From: Bacillota bacterium
GTDB taxonomy: Bacteria; Bacillota; UBA4882; UBA8346
Assembly (NCBI GenBank): GCA_023417475.1
Contig: JAEZFP010000007.1
Location: 1-36,089 of the forward strand
DNA length: 36,089 nt
Reading direction: 5' to 3'
Within the stretch, counting starts at the first letter, position 1; each line of letters starts with the position of its first letter. Under the pieces are notes generated by a model. The model did no database searches. It saw only the letters and a program-made list of their open reading frames with translations, and was not told the origin of the DNA. Shown piece by piece: positions 7,692-16,557 of the stretch. Made by a program: the position numbers and the translations under genes.

Positions 7692-9548
7692 GTGGATCGT
7701 TTACGGCAACAAGAACTGTTCCAAGAGATTAAAGAGAAAAATGATATCGTTTCCGTGATATCGGAGTATGTCTCCTTGCGGAAGGCGGGACGGTCTTTTT
7801 CCGGGCTCTGTCCTTTCCATGGGGAAAAAACGCCGTCATTTAACGTAAACCCGGAAAAACAGTTTTTTTACTGTTTTGGCTGTGGTGCCGGCGGGGATGT
7901 CTTCAATTTTCTGATGAAAATGGAAGGGAGCGATTTTATCCAGGCTGCCCGTAAATTGGCCGATCGGGCCGGCGTTGCCTGGCCGGAACTTCAAGAGTCG
8001 GATCAGGACCGGAGTCGCAATGAATTAATTCGCATGAACCAATTGGCGGCGTCATTTTTTCATTACTGTCTTACCAAAAGTGACTTAGGAAAAAGCGGCC
8101 GGGAGTATTTAGCGAAACGGGGAATCAGCGAAACGATCTGGCAAAAATTTCAGTTAGGGTTTGCCCCTGCGGGTTGGCAACAGCTAACGGATGTTATCCG
8201 GAGCAAGGGAGCCTCGTTGGAACAAGCGGCAACTTTAGGGTTGGTCGGCTTCGGCGAAAAAGGATATTATGACCGCTTCCGGGACCGCATTATGTTTCCG
8301 ATCATGGATCCCCAGGGCAATGTCATCGGTTTTGGCGGGCGGATCATGGAAGCCGGTGAGCCAAAATATCTTAATTCGCCCGAGACGCCGTTATTTCATA
8401 AAGGACGCTTCCTATACGGATTGCAGCTGGCCAAAGACGCAGTTCGCAAACGAAATCAAGCCATTATTATGGAAGGGTATATGGATGTCATTCAAGCGCA
8501 TCAAGGCGGTTTCGAACATGCCATCGCTTCTTTGGGTACGGCATTAACCCGCGATCAGGCAAAAACAATCAAACGGTATGCGGCTGAAGTGATCTTGGCT
8601 TACGATGCCGATACGGCCGGACAAAACGCAACCTTACGCGGGATGGAATTGCTCCATGAAGCAGGTTTGCGCGTGAAAATCCTCAGGTTGCCCAGTGGCG
8701 AAGATCCCGATTCGTTTATTAAAAAATACGGGAGCGCATCGCTGACGGAACGTCTCTTAGCGGCCCCCGGTTTAACGGATTTCAAAATCGAGCAAGTGTT
8801 GCGCAGATACGATTTACAAACGCCGGAAGGCAAAAATGACGCCGTTCAGGCAATCCTTCCCGAACTGGCCGGGATCGAAAGCACTGTCATTCGCGAGTCT
8901 TATATTCGTCAAATTGTCCGCGCAATCGGGGTTTCGGAAAATGCGATCATCGCGGAGATTGAAACCTGGCTCAGCAAGACGAGGAAAAAATCTCCGGTAT
9001 TGGATAATAAGCAGGATAATAGTTATACTAAAACGGCACCTGCTAAAAATAGCCTAAGTCTTGGCAATATGAAGCCGAAAGAGCTTTCCCCACTACAACG
9101 TTGGATTTTTGAAGCTGAGAAGGAACTTTTGCAATCTGCTTTGCAGGAATATGATAAATTTACGCGAATTAAAGAAAAATTGACAGTGGCTGATTTTCAT
9201 TTTGACATCTGGCGGGAATTATTCAGTGCTATCAATGAGCTTTCGGACGCGCCGGAAAATCAACATATTCTAAATGAACTGAGTGGCTCGTTCCGAGAAC
9301 TCGCCGCAACGCTCCTGGCGGAACAGGAATTTCGTTCAACCCACGGCGATATCGAAGGAATTTTGGATCATCTTCAGATGCTTCATATGAAGGAAAGGAT
9401 CCAATTTTTGACGGAACGAATTGCCACCGGTAGAGACGAAACCGGAATGACGTTGTCTGAACCAGAACTCAAACGAATAATGCTGGAATTCACTGAATTG
9501 AACCGTAAACTCAAAAAAGAGTATCCAAGATTTTCAGCGGATTTATGA
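7692..9548 (+). CDS. dnaG: DNA primase DnaG
   Basis: Primase makes the RNA primers for lagging-strand synthesis and docks on the replicative helicase. The CHC2 zinc ribbon uses Cys40, His43, Cys61 and Cys64. The TOPRIM catalytic core shows MEGYMDV with Glu261 and AYDADTAG with Asp305 and Asp307. The C-terminal ~150 residues, after a variable Lys/Ser-rich linker near 430-460, match the helicase-binding region. Its 618 residues are typical for Bacillota. The start is GTG with AAGGTGA upstream. It is followed by sigA, the conserved macromolecular-synthesis arrangement. Confidence 0.97.
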   Translation: MDRLRQQELFQEIKEKNDIVSVISEYVSLRKAGRSFSGLCPFHGEKTPSFNVNPEKQFFYCFGCGAGGDVFNFLMKMEGSDFIQAARKLADRAGVAWPELQESDQDRSRNELIRMNQLAASFFHYCLTKSDLGKSGREYLAKRGISETIWQKFQLGFAPAGWQQLTDVIRSKGASLEQAATLGLVGFGEKGYYDRFRDRIMFPIMDPQGNVIGFGGRIMEAGEPKYLNSPETPLFHKGRFLYGLQLAKDAVRKRNQAIIMEGYMDVIQAHQGGFEHAIASLGTALTRDQAKTIKRYAAEVILAYDADTAGQNATLRGMELLHEAGLRVKILRLPSGEDPDSFIKKYGSASLTERLLAAPGLTDFKIEQVLRRYDLQTPEGKNDAVQAILPELAGIESTVIRESYIRQIVRAIGVSENAIIAEIETWLSKTRKKSPVLDNKQDNSYTKTAPAKNSLSLGNMKPKELSPLQRWIFEAEKELLQSALQEYDKFTRIKEKLTVADFHFDIWRELFSAINELSDAPENQHILNELSGSFRELAATLLAEQEFRSTHGDIEGILDHLQMLHMKERIQFLTERIATGRDETGMTLSEPELKRIMLEFTELNRKLKKEYPRFSADL

Positions 9549-9613
9549 ACGTTCACTATAGTATACCTCGGTAAAATCGAGCGTCTACCCCCGGGAAGGA
9601 TGGTAAATACACG

Positions 9614-10735
9614 TTGGGTAAAGAAAAAACCTTGCCAAATATCGAAGGCATAAAAGAACTTATAGCGAAAGGCAAGCGAAAAGGAGCCCTCTCTTATCGT
9701 GAAATCATGGATGCCTTGGAACAGGTTGAGCTTAACACCGATCAGATTGATGAGGTTTATGAAGCTTTAGCTAATCACGGCATTGAGATTATACCGGATG
9801 CCAGCGAGGAATCGGAAGAATCAGAAGATACGCTTGATGATCAAGACGGTTTTCAACCGGAAGTCGAAGAAGAAATTGAGATTGATCTGACAATTCCGGA
9901 AGGTATCGCTTTAGATGATCCGGTGCGAATGTATTTAAAAGAGATCGGTCGGGTTCCGTTGCTTAGCGCCAATGAAGAAATTGAATTGGCGCGCCGGGTG
10001 GAAGATGGCGACGAAAACGCCAAACGCCGCTTAGCTGAGGCGAACCTACGCTTGGTTGTTAGTATTGCCAAACGATATGTTGGTCGTGGGATGCTTTTCT
10101 TAGATCTCATTCAAGAAGGGAATCTAGGACTGATCAAAGCGGTTGAAAAGTTTGACTACCGTAAGGGCTATAAGTTTAGCACTTATGCCACTTGGTGGAT
10201 CCGTCAAGCCATCACTCGGGCGATCGCTGATCAAGCGCGTACCATCCGTATTCCCGTGCATATGGTTGAGACTATCAATAAACTAATTCGCGTTTCCCGT
10301 CAATTACTGCAGACGCTGGGACGTGAGCCGAGCGCCGAGGAGATTGCCGAAGAGATGGAGATGAGCCCGGAACGGGTTCGGGAAATTATTAAGATCGCCC
10401 AAGAACCGGTCTCGCTTGAAACTCCGATTGGCGAGGAAGAAGATAGCCATTTAGGCGATTTTATCGAGGATCAGGATGCGCCGGCCCCGGCCGAAGCGGC
10501 CTCATTCCGTCTACTCAAAGAGCAGCTGGAAGATGTCTTAAATACCCTGACGCCCCGGGAAGAAAAAGTGTTGCGGTTACGGTTCGGACTGGATGACGGT
10601 CGGGCGCGGACTTTAGAAGAAGTCGGTCAGATCTTCAATGTCACCCGGGAACGAATCCGGCAAATTGAGGCAAAAGCCTTGCGAAAATTGCGGCACCCCA
10701 GCCGGAGTAAGAAACTGAAAGACTTTTTAGATTGA
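9614..10735 (+). CDS. sigA: Primary sigma factor SigA/RpoD
   Basis: This is the housekeeping sigma-70 subunit of RNA polymerase. A short acidic region 1.1 covers residues ~1-95. Region 1.2 begins at DPVRMYLKEIG (~98). Region 2 has the -10 reading stretch FSTYATWWIRQAI. Regions 3 and 4 follow, with the C-terminal helix-turn-helix at NVTRERIRQIEAKALRKLR. Its 373 residues are nearly identical in length to Bacillus SigA. The start is TTG, with GGAAGGA about 13 nt upstream, which is rather long. It is co-directional with dnaG after a 65 nt gap. Confidence 0.97.
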   Translation: MGKEKTLPNIEGIKELIAKGKRKGALSYREIMDALEQVELNTDQIDEVYEALANHGIEIIPDASEESEESEDTLDDQDGFQPEVEEEIEIDLTIPEGIALDDPVRMYLKEIGRVPLLSANEEIELARRVEDGDENAKRRLAEANLRLVVSIAKRYVGRGMLFLDLIQEGNLGLIKAVEKFDYRKGYKFSTYATWWIRQAITRAIADQARTIRIPVHMVETINKLIRVSRQLLQTLGREPSAEEIAEEMEMSPERVREIIKIAQEPVSLETPIGEEEDSHLGDFIEDQDAPAPAEAASFRLLKEQLEDVLNTLTPREEKVLRLRFGLDDGRARTLEEVGQIFNVTRERIRQIEAKALRKLRHPSRSKKLKDFLD

Positions 10736-10743
10736 GAAATTAG

Positions 10744-10772
10744 TTGATTGTTTCGCCGGAACGTTGTATAAT
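10744..10772 (+). promoter_or_regulatory. SigA-type promoter of tRNA-Met
   Basis: TTGATT at 10744-10749 and a perfect TATAAT at 10767-10772 are separated by 17 nt, placing initiation just upstream of the tRNA at 10790. Confidence 0.85.
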
Positions 10773-10789
10773 GTTCTATGCTATCTTTT

Positions 10790-10864
10790 GGGCCCATAGC
10801 TCAGCGGTAGAGCAGTCGGCTCATAACCGATCGGTCCTAGGTTCGAACCCTAGTGGGCCCACCA
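10790..10864 (+). tRNA. tRNA-Met (CAT), probably elongator
   Basis: The acceptor GGGCCCA/TGGGCCC is fully paired, which argues against an initiator. The anticodon loop is CTCATAA and CCA is encoded. A tRNA-Ile2 with a modified CAT anticodon cannot be excluded from sequence alone. Confidence 0.9.
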
Positions 10865-10884
10865 ATTGATACTTTAAATTTACG

Positions 10885-10907
10885 AGTGGGGAGACCCACT
10901 TTTTTTA
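10885..10907 (+). terminator. Terminator of tRNA-Met
   Basis: The stem AGTGGG/CCCACT with a GAGA loop is followed by a run of T. Confidence 0.88.
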
Positions 10908-10949
10908 TTGTCTGGACAACAAGATTGTTGGGAAGAATCTCCATTAGGA

Positions 10950-10974
10950 AGGAATTCATTGGGGTTAACCGAAT
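10950..10974 (+). promoter_or_regulatory. Candidate sigma-H-like promoter upstream of nif3
   Basis: AGGAATT at 10950-10956, then 14 nt, then GAAT at 10971-10974. This is an exact match to the published sigma-H consensus boxes and spacing, about 80 nt upstream of the start codon. Confidence 0.45.
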
Positions 10975-11054
10975 TATAGTATCATTGGTCGCTCCACTGT
11001 TTTTTTTTTGAGTTAACCAACATTATCAATTAGGACATAAAAGGTGGTTTCGGC

Positions 11055-12170
11055 ATGGTAACCGTTCGTCAGATTCTAGAGGCCATTAATCAAATCGCTC
11101 CTTGGGACAGCGCGGAGTCTTGGGATCAGGTTGGATTACAGGTTGGTGCCTCGGACCGGGAGGTTGCCAGAGCTTTGGTCGCTCTGGATTTGCGTCCGGA
11201 GGTTATTGCCGAAGGACTCCGGTTAAAGGTCGATGGGTTTATTACCCATCATCCGCTGTTATTTCGGCCGTTGTCCCGGATTGATCTGCGAACCCCGTTG
11301 GGCAAGGCTATACAAACCTTGATTCAAAACGACCTGTTTTTGATTGCGGCCCATACCAATGTGGATAAAGCCGCGCGGGGTTTAAATGATTATCTTGCCA
11401 CCCAATTGGGCTTAGTCTCCACCGAACCGCTGGAACCTTCGTCCACCCAAAGTTTGTGTAAAATCGTTGTTTTTGTCCCGGAGAGTCATTGTAAAGTCCT
11501 CCGGGTGGCAATGGCTAAAAACGGGGCCGGGGTCATTGGGAACTATCAAGAGTGTGCTTTTGAAATGATGGGCACCGGAAGTTTTCGGCCGACCGCCGTT
11601 GCCAATCCCCGACTTGGTAATCAAGAGCAGTTAAACCGGGTCGCCGAAGTCCGTTTGGAGATGGTTGCCAATCAAAACGCTATTTCCCGAATCATCCAGG
11701 CGATTCATTCCCACCATCCTTATGAGGAACCGGCCGTCGATCTGATTCCGTTGCTTAATTCTTCAGGGGAAGGATTGGGCCGGATTGGCGAGTTGACGAT
11801 CCCTTTGCGTTTTACGGAGCTCTGCCAGTTGGTGAAAGAACGTTTAAACCCGCAAGGAGCCCGTTTCAGCGGCGATCCCGCCCAAAATATCCGCCGGGTC
11901 GCAATTTGTTCGGGGAGCGGGGGCAGTTTATTAAAGACCGCGCTCCGGCGCGGAGCGGATTTATATATCACGGGAGATTTGGATTATCACGATTTTTTAA
12001 CCGCGCAGGAAGAGGGTTTGGCAGTGATTGACGCCGGACATTGGGCAACTGAGCGCGGGTTTATCCAATGGATGACAACAGTTTTCGATCATCAATTTGG
12101 AACGGAAAATGGGTTCGAAGCGATCCCGAGCGTTGCGATTCAAACAGAACCGTTCCGATTATTGGACTAA
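11055..12170 (+). CDS. Nif3-like dinuclear metal protein (YqfO family)
   Basis: These proteins form hexamers with a two-metal site. The annotated 'GTP cyclohydrolase I type 2' activity is uncertain for the family. Metal ligands are visible as HHPL (His65, His66), AHTNVD (His100, Asp104) and GHWATE (His329, Glu333). The middle (~130-230) holds the PII-like insertion typical of the long ~370-residue YqfO form. The ATG follows GGTGGT. In Bacillus yqfO lies just downstream of sigA, matching this position. No trmK homologue lies between them here. Confidence 0.92.
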   Translation: MVTVRQILEAINQIAPWDSAESWDQVGLQVGASDREVARALVALDLRPEVIAEGLRLKVDGFITHHPLLFRPLSRIDLRTPLGKAIQTLIQNDLFLIAAHTNVDKAARGLNDYLATQLGLVSTEPLEPSSTQSLCKIVVFVPESHCKVLRVAMAKNGAGVIGNYQECAFEMMGTGSFRPTAVANPRLGNQEQLNRVAEVRLEMVANQNAISRIIQAIHSHHPYEEPAVDLIPLLNSSGEGLGRIGELTIPLRFTELCQLVKERLNPQGARFSGDPAQNIRRVAICSGSGGSLLKTALRRGADLYITGDLDYHDFLTAQEEGLAVIDAGHWATERGFIQWMTTVFDHQFGTENGFEAIPSVAIQTEPFRLLD

Positions 12171-12276
12171 AAAGATGCCCGCAACCGTTGTAAGAATAAC
12201 GAATCCTTGGAAGCAAGGGCGGGCGGTTGTTAGTTTACGGTTATAATTCAAACTGTCAGATGTTAGGAGCGTCTAT

Positions 12277-12987
12277 ATGGCCAATCTTCCCAATCTTTTT
12301 CGATTGCAAGAGATCGAAAGCCGTCGGTTAACCCTCCGTAAAAAACGCCAACAACTGGACGAAGACCCCGAGGTCAAGTCCAGGAGCGCGCAAATCAAAA
12401 ACATTGCCGAGCAGTTGAAAACGGCGCAAACGAAACGTCAATCAGCGCTTGCCAAACAACGTCAATTGGAGCTTGATCTGCAATCCGGCCAGGAACGGTT
12501 GAAATCGGAAAACAACAAACTTTATAGCGGATCGGTTACCAACTCGCGCGAGCTGGAGCAGATTCAGCAAAAAGTGAGCGAATACACGAAAAAATGTTCG
12601 CAGATTGAAGAAGAGTTACTTCAGTTCATGGAGAACGACGAACAAGCAGCCGGGGAAATTGCCGGTTTAACCAGGGTCTTGACCGGACTGGAGCAGGAGT
12701 TGATCCAGGCGAAACAACACCAAACCGGTCAAATCCTTGAGATCACCATGGAAGAACAAGAACTTGAGGATGAGGAAGCGTCAGTGATTACGGCAATTCC
12801 CGCGGAATGGTTGGAACGGTTTCGCCGGATCGCCAAATCCCACAACGGAGTCGGGATCGCCAAGGTCAAAACCAACAGTTGCGGGGCTTGTCATATCAGT
12901 CTGTCCGAATCGATGCTGCAGAAGGTGAAACGAGGCGAAGACATCTTGTTGTATTGCGAAAATTGCGGCAGGATTCTTTTTTATTAG
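12277..12987 (+). CDS. Coiled-coil protein with C4 zinc ribbon
   Basis: Residues ~10-170 are almost wholly charged, Gln-rich helix predicted as a long antiparallel coiled coil. The C-terminus has a zinc ribbon with Cys202, Cys205, Cys227 and Cys230. This architecture is the C4-type zinc ribbon family often found beside nif3 and rnpB in Clostridia. A role in RNA or ribosome-associated processes has been suggested for relatives, but I see no catalytic site. The start has TAGGAG upstream. Confidence 0.85.
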   Translation: MANLPNLFRLQEIESRRLTLRKKRQQLDEDPEVKSRSAQIKNIAEQLKTAQTKRQSALAKQRQLELDLQSGQERLKSENNKLYSGSVTNSRELEQIQQKVSEYTKKCSQIEEELLQFMENDEQAAGEIAGLTRVLTGLEQELIQAKQHQTGQILEITMEEQELEDEEASVITAIPAEWLERFRRIAKSHNGVGIAKVKTNSCGACHISLSESMLQKVKRGEDILLYCENCGRILFY

Positions 12988-13048
12988 GAAGCAGATAATG
13001 CGGGCGTTTGATCTGCCGGGGTGGACGACTACTGGAAATAGTCCCCGT

Positions 13049-13077
13049 TTGACAGATCGGGTTGGATGTGTTAAACT
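13049..13077 (+). promoter_or_regulatory. Promoter of rnpB
   Basis: A perfect TTGACA at 13049-13054 and TAAACT at 13072-13077 are 17 nt apart, about 25 nt upstream of the RNA's 5' pairing strand. Confidence 0.82.
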
Positions 13078-13099
13078 AATCTTCGCTTTTGAAGTGTGA

Positions 13100-13459
13100 A
13101 TAACTGTCTTGGGTAACCGCGGGCCGGAAACGGTCTGAGGAAAGTCCGAGCTCCATAGGGCAGGATGCTGGATAACGTCCAGGGGGGGCGACCCCACGGA
13201 AAGTGCCGCAGAAAAGGAAACGCCGAATGGGCCTGGTTCAGGCTTTCATGGCTAAGCTGAAAAGGTGTGGTAAGAGCGCACCGGCAGTCGAGGAATCGAC
13301 TGGCTTGGAAAACCCCATCCGGAGCAAGACCAAATAGGGGAGAGTTAAAACGGCCCGTTTTTCTCCCGGGTTGGTCGCTAGAGGTGTCGGGCAACCGCCA
13401 TCGTAGATAAATGGTTACTACCCGCAAGGGTACAGAACTCGGCTTATAGAGACAGTTAT
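13100..13459 (+). ncRNA. rnpB: RNase P RNA, class A
   Basis: This is the catalytic RNA that trims tRNA 5' leaders. The ends pair as P1 (ATAACTGTCT at 13100-13109 with AGACAGTTAT at 13450-13459). Universal conserved blocks are present: GAGGAAAGTCCGAGCTCC near 13137, and ACAGAACTCGGCTTA near 13431. The region after the first block (AGGGCAGGATGCTGGATAACGTC) fits the ancestral class A fold. Bacilli carry class B, so this supports a non-Bacilli host. It has its own promoter and terminator. The exact mature ends are estimated from P1. Confidence 0.95.
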
Positions 13460-13467
13460 TACGATTT

Positions 13468-13504
13468 ACCCCGTTCTTGTCGGTTTGACAGGGCGGGTTT
13501 TTTT
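13468..13504 (+). terminator. Terminator of rnpB
   Basis: A long GC-rich stem (CCCGTTCTTGTC with GACAGGGCGGG, one bulge and G-U pairs) has a GGTTT loop and is followed by T7. Confidence 0.88.
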
Positions 13505-13579
13505 ATGGGCGAACGAACCCGGCAATTACGGCCCGGAGTCATTGCCCGGATCCGTTAATTATAAAAACAATTGTTGGAA

Positions 13580-13789
13580 TTTATTTTTGGCCGGATAAAA
13601 ATACTTTTCCGACCCCTGAAAACAATTTTCTGATGGTTAAAATTACAAGACAGATGGTTAAAATGATTTTTCCGAGCGTCGAAAATACTTTTCTGGTGGT
13701 TAAAATCACTTTTCTGAGCGTCATAAATATTTTTCCAGGGGTTAAAATCACTTTTCCGGTTCCCGGAATTTGTTTTTCTGGTCTGAATA
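13580..13789. repeat. Degenerate 21 bp tandem array, 10 units (array 1)
   Basis: Ten consecutive 21 bp units fit with no insertion or deletion. The best-conserved pieces are ACTTTTC(T/C)G and GGTTAAAA. Because 21 is a multiple of three, the minus strand keeps an open frame (13555-13803) that reads as loose heptads (KSDFN, KSIFD, KNHFN types). The array lies just after the rnpB terminator. Units differ widely, so this is not CRISPR. See also the array at 31207-31416. Confidence 0.8.
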
Positions 13790-13957
13790 ATATGATTTAA
13801 CAAGATTTAATGAAATAATCGGTTGAGTTATAAAAAATTGCGATGAAGGTCTAGTGATTCTTGCGAAGATTTCAAAAATATAAGTTAATTCATGGAAGGA
13901 TTTTCGCAAGCAAATGAAAAATATACTTAAAATAATTAAAAACACAGGAGTCAAACG
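13790..13957 (+). promoter_or_regulatory. AT-rich leader with inverted repeat before the dehydrogenase gene
   Basis: CTTGCGAA at 13860-13867 and TTCGCAAG at 13903-13910 form 8 bp inverted arms 35 nt apart, upstream of AGGAG and the ATG. This could be a regulator site or a hairpin. No clear -35/-10 pair stands out. Confidence 0.4.
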
Positions 13958-14896
13958 ATGAATCGTCAAATAATTTGTTGTTTCAAACCGGCTGCGGCCA
14001 GTTATTTTGCTAGTATTCCGCCCGAACTTCCAGGGCAGTTGGCGGATTCCGGCTTTGATTTTCATTATCTTGAATCATCCGAGGAGTTTGTCAAGCGGTT
14101 GCCGGAAGCCGAAATTGCGATTGTGTCAAGTTTCCCCGAAGAATGGCTGGCGTTGGCCCCGCGGCTCAAGTGGGTGGCCACTTATGCCGCCGGGAGGGAA
14201 CGAATTGCCGAAGCGGCTTTGACGGCGGCGGGAATCCGGGTAACGTTTGGGCATTATCACGGCAAAATTATGGCGGAAACGGCATTGGGAATGATGCTTT
14301 TTGCCGCACGGGGACTTGGGACCGCCTACCGGCTCCAGTCTAAAGTGCAATGGTGCAACCAAACGCTTTACAATGATTTAGCGGTTTTGCGGGGGAAAAC
14401 ATGCGTGATCCTCGGTCTGGGTCATATCGGCATGCATGTCGCGCGCTTGACTAAAGCGTTCGGAATGAAGAATATCGGTGTTAAACGTACGGCGGGGGGT
14501 ACTTGCGAAAATGTGGATCAGATCGTATCATTCGCCGAGCTGCATCAAGTACTGCCCTTGGCGGATCACTTGGTGATGATTTTACCGAGCGTTCCGGCGA
14601 CTGACAACCTGATCGCCGCGCCGGAGTTGGGGTTGATGAAGCCCACCGCCGCAGTGCATAATATTGGCCGTGGCAATTCCCTGGATGAGACAGCGCTTTA
14701 CCAGGCACTCAAAGAACGGCGGATCAATTGGGCTTGTTTAGATGTGTTTCAGACCGAACCCTTAGCCATGAACAGTCCCTTGCGGGAACTGGATAATCTG
14801 CTAATTATGCCGCATACATCAGCGTTTGCTCCGGAGTATTTCCCGTTGTATTGGGAAGAGTTTATGGCCGATTTTGAAGAATATTCAAAAAAATGA
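13958..14896 (+). CDS. D-isomer 2-hydroxyacid dehydrogenase family protein
   Basis: An NAD(P)-dependent oxidoreductase of the D-lactate/phosphoglycerate dehydrogenase fold. The Rossmann motif GLGHIG lies at 153-158. The catalytic set Arg238, Glu267 and His286 is present (GRGNSLDE, FQTEPL, PHTSAF), so it should be active. Its 312 residues match the short forms without ACT domains, such as glyoxylate/hydroxypyruvate reductase-like members. The substrate cannot be told from sequence. The ATG has AGGAG 7 nt upstream. Confidence 0.9.
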   Translation: MNRQIICCFKPAAASYFASIPPELPGQLADSGFDFHYLESSEEFVKRLPEAEIAIVSSFPEEWLALAPRLKWVATYAAGRERIAEAALTAAGIRVTFGHYHGKIMAETALGMMLFAARGLGTAYRLQSKVQWCNQTLYNDLAVLRGKTCVILGLGHIGMHVARLTKAFGMKNIGVKRTAGGTCENVDQIVSFAELHQVLPLADHLVMILPSVPATDNLIAAPELGLMKPTAAVHNIGRGNSLDETALYQALKERRINWACLDVFQTEPLAMNSPLRELDNLLIMPHTSAFAPEYFPLYWEEFMADFEEYSKK

Positions 14897-14972
14897 AGGA
14901 AACAACAGGAGAAGTCAGCTTAAACGCGAAATTACTTTGAATTGAAATAGTGATTAGGGAGCCGATTAACAA

Positions 14973-16391
14973 ATGAAGTATTCTTTGGTTCGATGGTTGG
15001 TATTTGGTTTGATGGTGACTTTGGTTCTCGCTATGCCGGTCTTGGGGGCGGAACAAAAGAGCATCGCCTTGTTGGCGGTGAATAACTATAGCGGAGTCGA
15101 TTCGGTTGGCGGCAATAAACTGGCGCGGCTGGTTGACGCCGAGTTGACAAAGGCGTTTAAGAAACAAAACCGGATCCGGTTTATTGATCAAGAACCGACC
15201 GCCGATATGTTGAAACAGGCCGGTTTGGACAGCTATTTTGATGCTGCGACGCTCTGCACCAACCAGGATCTGAATAAAATCGCCAGCCGAATCGGGGTCG
15301 ACCAATTGGCGGTATTGGATATTAACGGCTATAGTGAAGTGAAACGGGAAAAGTCCAAGAAATCGTATCAGTTATTATTGGGCCTCCGGGTTGTCGGTAA
15401 GGATGGCGATGAACTGAGCTTTACTGGCGAAGGGTTTAGCGAAGGGGATAAAGACGGCGCTTTCACCAACGCCATTGCCAACCTGATCAATGACTATTTT
15501 AATTTAGGCAATAATGATTCGAATCACGGTAATGTTCGTTCCGCCACCGCCTCGGTGATTGGGAACAAAACCAGTAAGTCGTATCATTTGTTGAACACCC
15601 ATCATCAACCCGCCGCAGCAAATGCTGAAAACTTTGCCAGCCGGACCGAAGCCGAACAACATGGTTATAAGTCTTGTCCAATCTGTTTTCCTAACTACAA
15701 AAATTTTGATTACGCCGATCGCGCCCTCGAAGAAGAACTGGGGGCCGAAGGTTGCGGCACCATCGAATATTATTATCGGGTAGAGCAAAATCCGGTTCTG
15801 ATGGCGCGGTTGGAACGGGTGGCGGCGCCACTATTTAATATCAGTTACCGCAAGAATGTTGATTTTAGATTCCGCATTTTGGACAGCAACGAAGTCAACG
15901 CTTTCTCGGCGCCCAACGGTTATCTTTATTTTACCAAAGGGATTATGAATGTGATCGAGTCCGATGCGGAACTGGGTTTTGTTATCGCGCATGAGATGGG
16001 CCATATTGAAAAGAAACACGCCATTATCAGCTATCGCCGCGCTGTTGCGGCATCAATTATTGCCTCGATTTTTATCGCGGCGAACAATAACAACAATAAT
16101 AATCAAGCCGCCAATCTGCTGGCGGTAGTAATGGCGCAAGCGATTTTACGAGGTTATTCTCGCGACATGGAGGACGAAGCGGATGCCGTAGCGGTAGCCC
16201 ATTTGAAGCAGGCGAACATGGACTATCAAGCGTATACCACGGTAATGGGTAAATTTATCGATATGCGCCAAGCCAAGCTTTCGGCGATTAACAAACTGTT
16301 CGCCACCCATCCGGCGCCGGAAAAACGAATCGAGCATCTGGATAAACTGGTGCAGTCCTACAATACCTTGCAGAGCAAGTTGGCGCAGTAA
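14973..16391 (+). CDS. Secreted M48 metallopeptidase with CsgG-like and Ada-like N-terminal regions
   Basis: A signal peptide or membrane anchor covers residues 1-26. Residues ~28-175 resemble the CsgG/curli-assembly or TolB-N type alpha/beta fold (SIALLAVNNYSGVDS opening). Residues ~200-243 carry a YH...GYKSCPIC segment (Tyr204, His205, Cys235, Cys238) like the small Ada-type metal motif, but the first Cys of the usual motif appears replaced. The C-terminal half is an M48 peptidase with zinc motif HEMGH at 340-344 and a third-ligand region EDEAD at 400-404. An Asn-rich run lies near 371-377. A second, simpler M48 gene follows. The combination is unusual. Confidence 0.82.
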   Translation: MKYSLVRWLVFGLMVTLVLAMPVLGAEQKSIALLAVNNYSGVDSVGGNKLARLVDAELTKAFKKQNRIRFIDQEPTADMLKQAGLDSYFDAATLCTNQDLNKIASRIGVDQLAVLDINGYSEVKREKSKKSYQLLLGLRVVGKDGDELSFTGEGFSEGDKDGAFTNAIANLINDYFNLGNNDSNHGNVRSATASVIGNKTSKSYHLLNTHHQPAAANAENFASRTEAEQHGYKSCPICFPNYKNFDYADRALEEELGAEGCGTIEYYYRVEQNPVLMARLERVAAPLFNISYRKNVDFRFRILDSNEVNAFSAPNGYLYFTKGIMNVIESDAELGFVIAHEMGHIEKKHAIISYRRAVAASIIASIFIAANNNNNNNQAANLLAVVMAQAILRGYSRDMEDEADAVAVAHLKQANMDYQAYTTVMGKFIDMRQAKLSAINKLFATHPAPEKRIEHLDKLVQSYNTLQSKLAQ

Positions 16392-16418
16392 CGTTGCTTG
16401 AAAACCATTGACGAGGAA

Positions 16419-16443
16419 AGAGAGTTGCGACTCTCTTTTTTTG
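16419..16443 (+). terminator. Terminator after the first M48 gene
   Basis: The stem AGAGAGT/ACTCTCT with a TGCG loop is followed by T7. Confidence 0.87.
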
Positions 16444-16557
16444 CTATTCGAAGCGGCTAACATAATCTGGAGTGCTTCGTTAACAAGGAAGAATCGGTTT
16501 CATGGAGAACTTTTTAAAAGATATCCAATTCACCTTGTCAACGGGGAGGGTCAAGTG

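Noticed and set aside
13072..13427. 118-residue minus-strand ORF over rnpB
   Set aside because: It lies wholly within the RNase P RNA gene, whose structure explains the sequence.
13555..13803. Minus-strand ORF of 82 residues over array 1
   Set aside because: Its openness follows from the 21 bp period and low GC. It has no ribosome site and runs against the rnpB direction.
14862..15305. 147-residue minus-strand ORF
   Set aside because: It overlaps the start region of the M48 fusion gene antisense, has no family resemblance and no ribosome site.
16408..16557. 50-residue N-terminal extension of the second M48 protein
   Set aside because: It would cover the terminator at 16419-16443 and hide the clear signal peptide and GGGGAGG at the ATG 16558.
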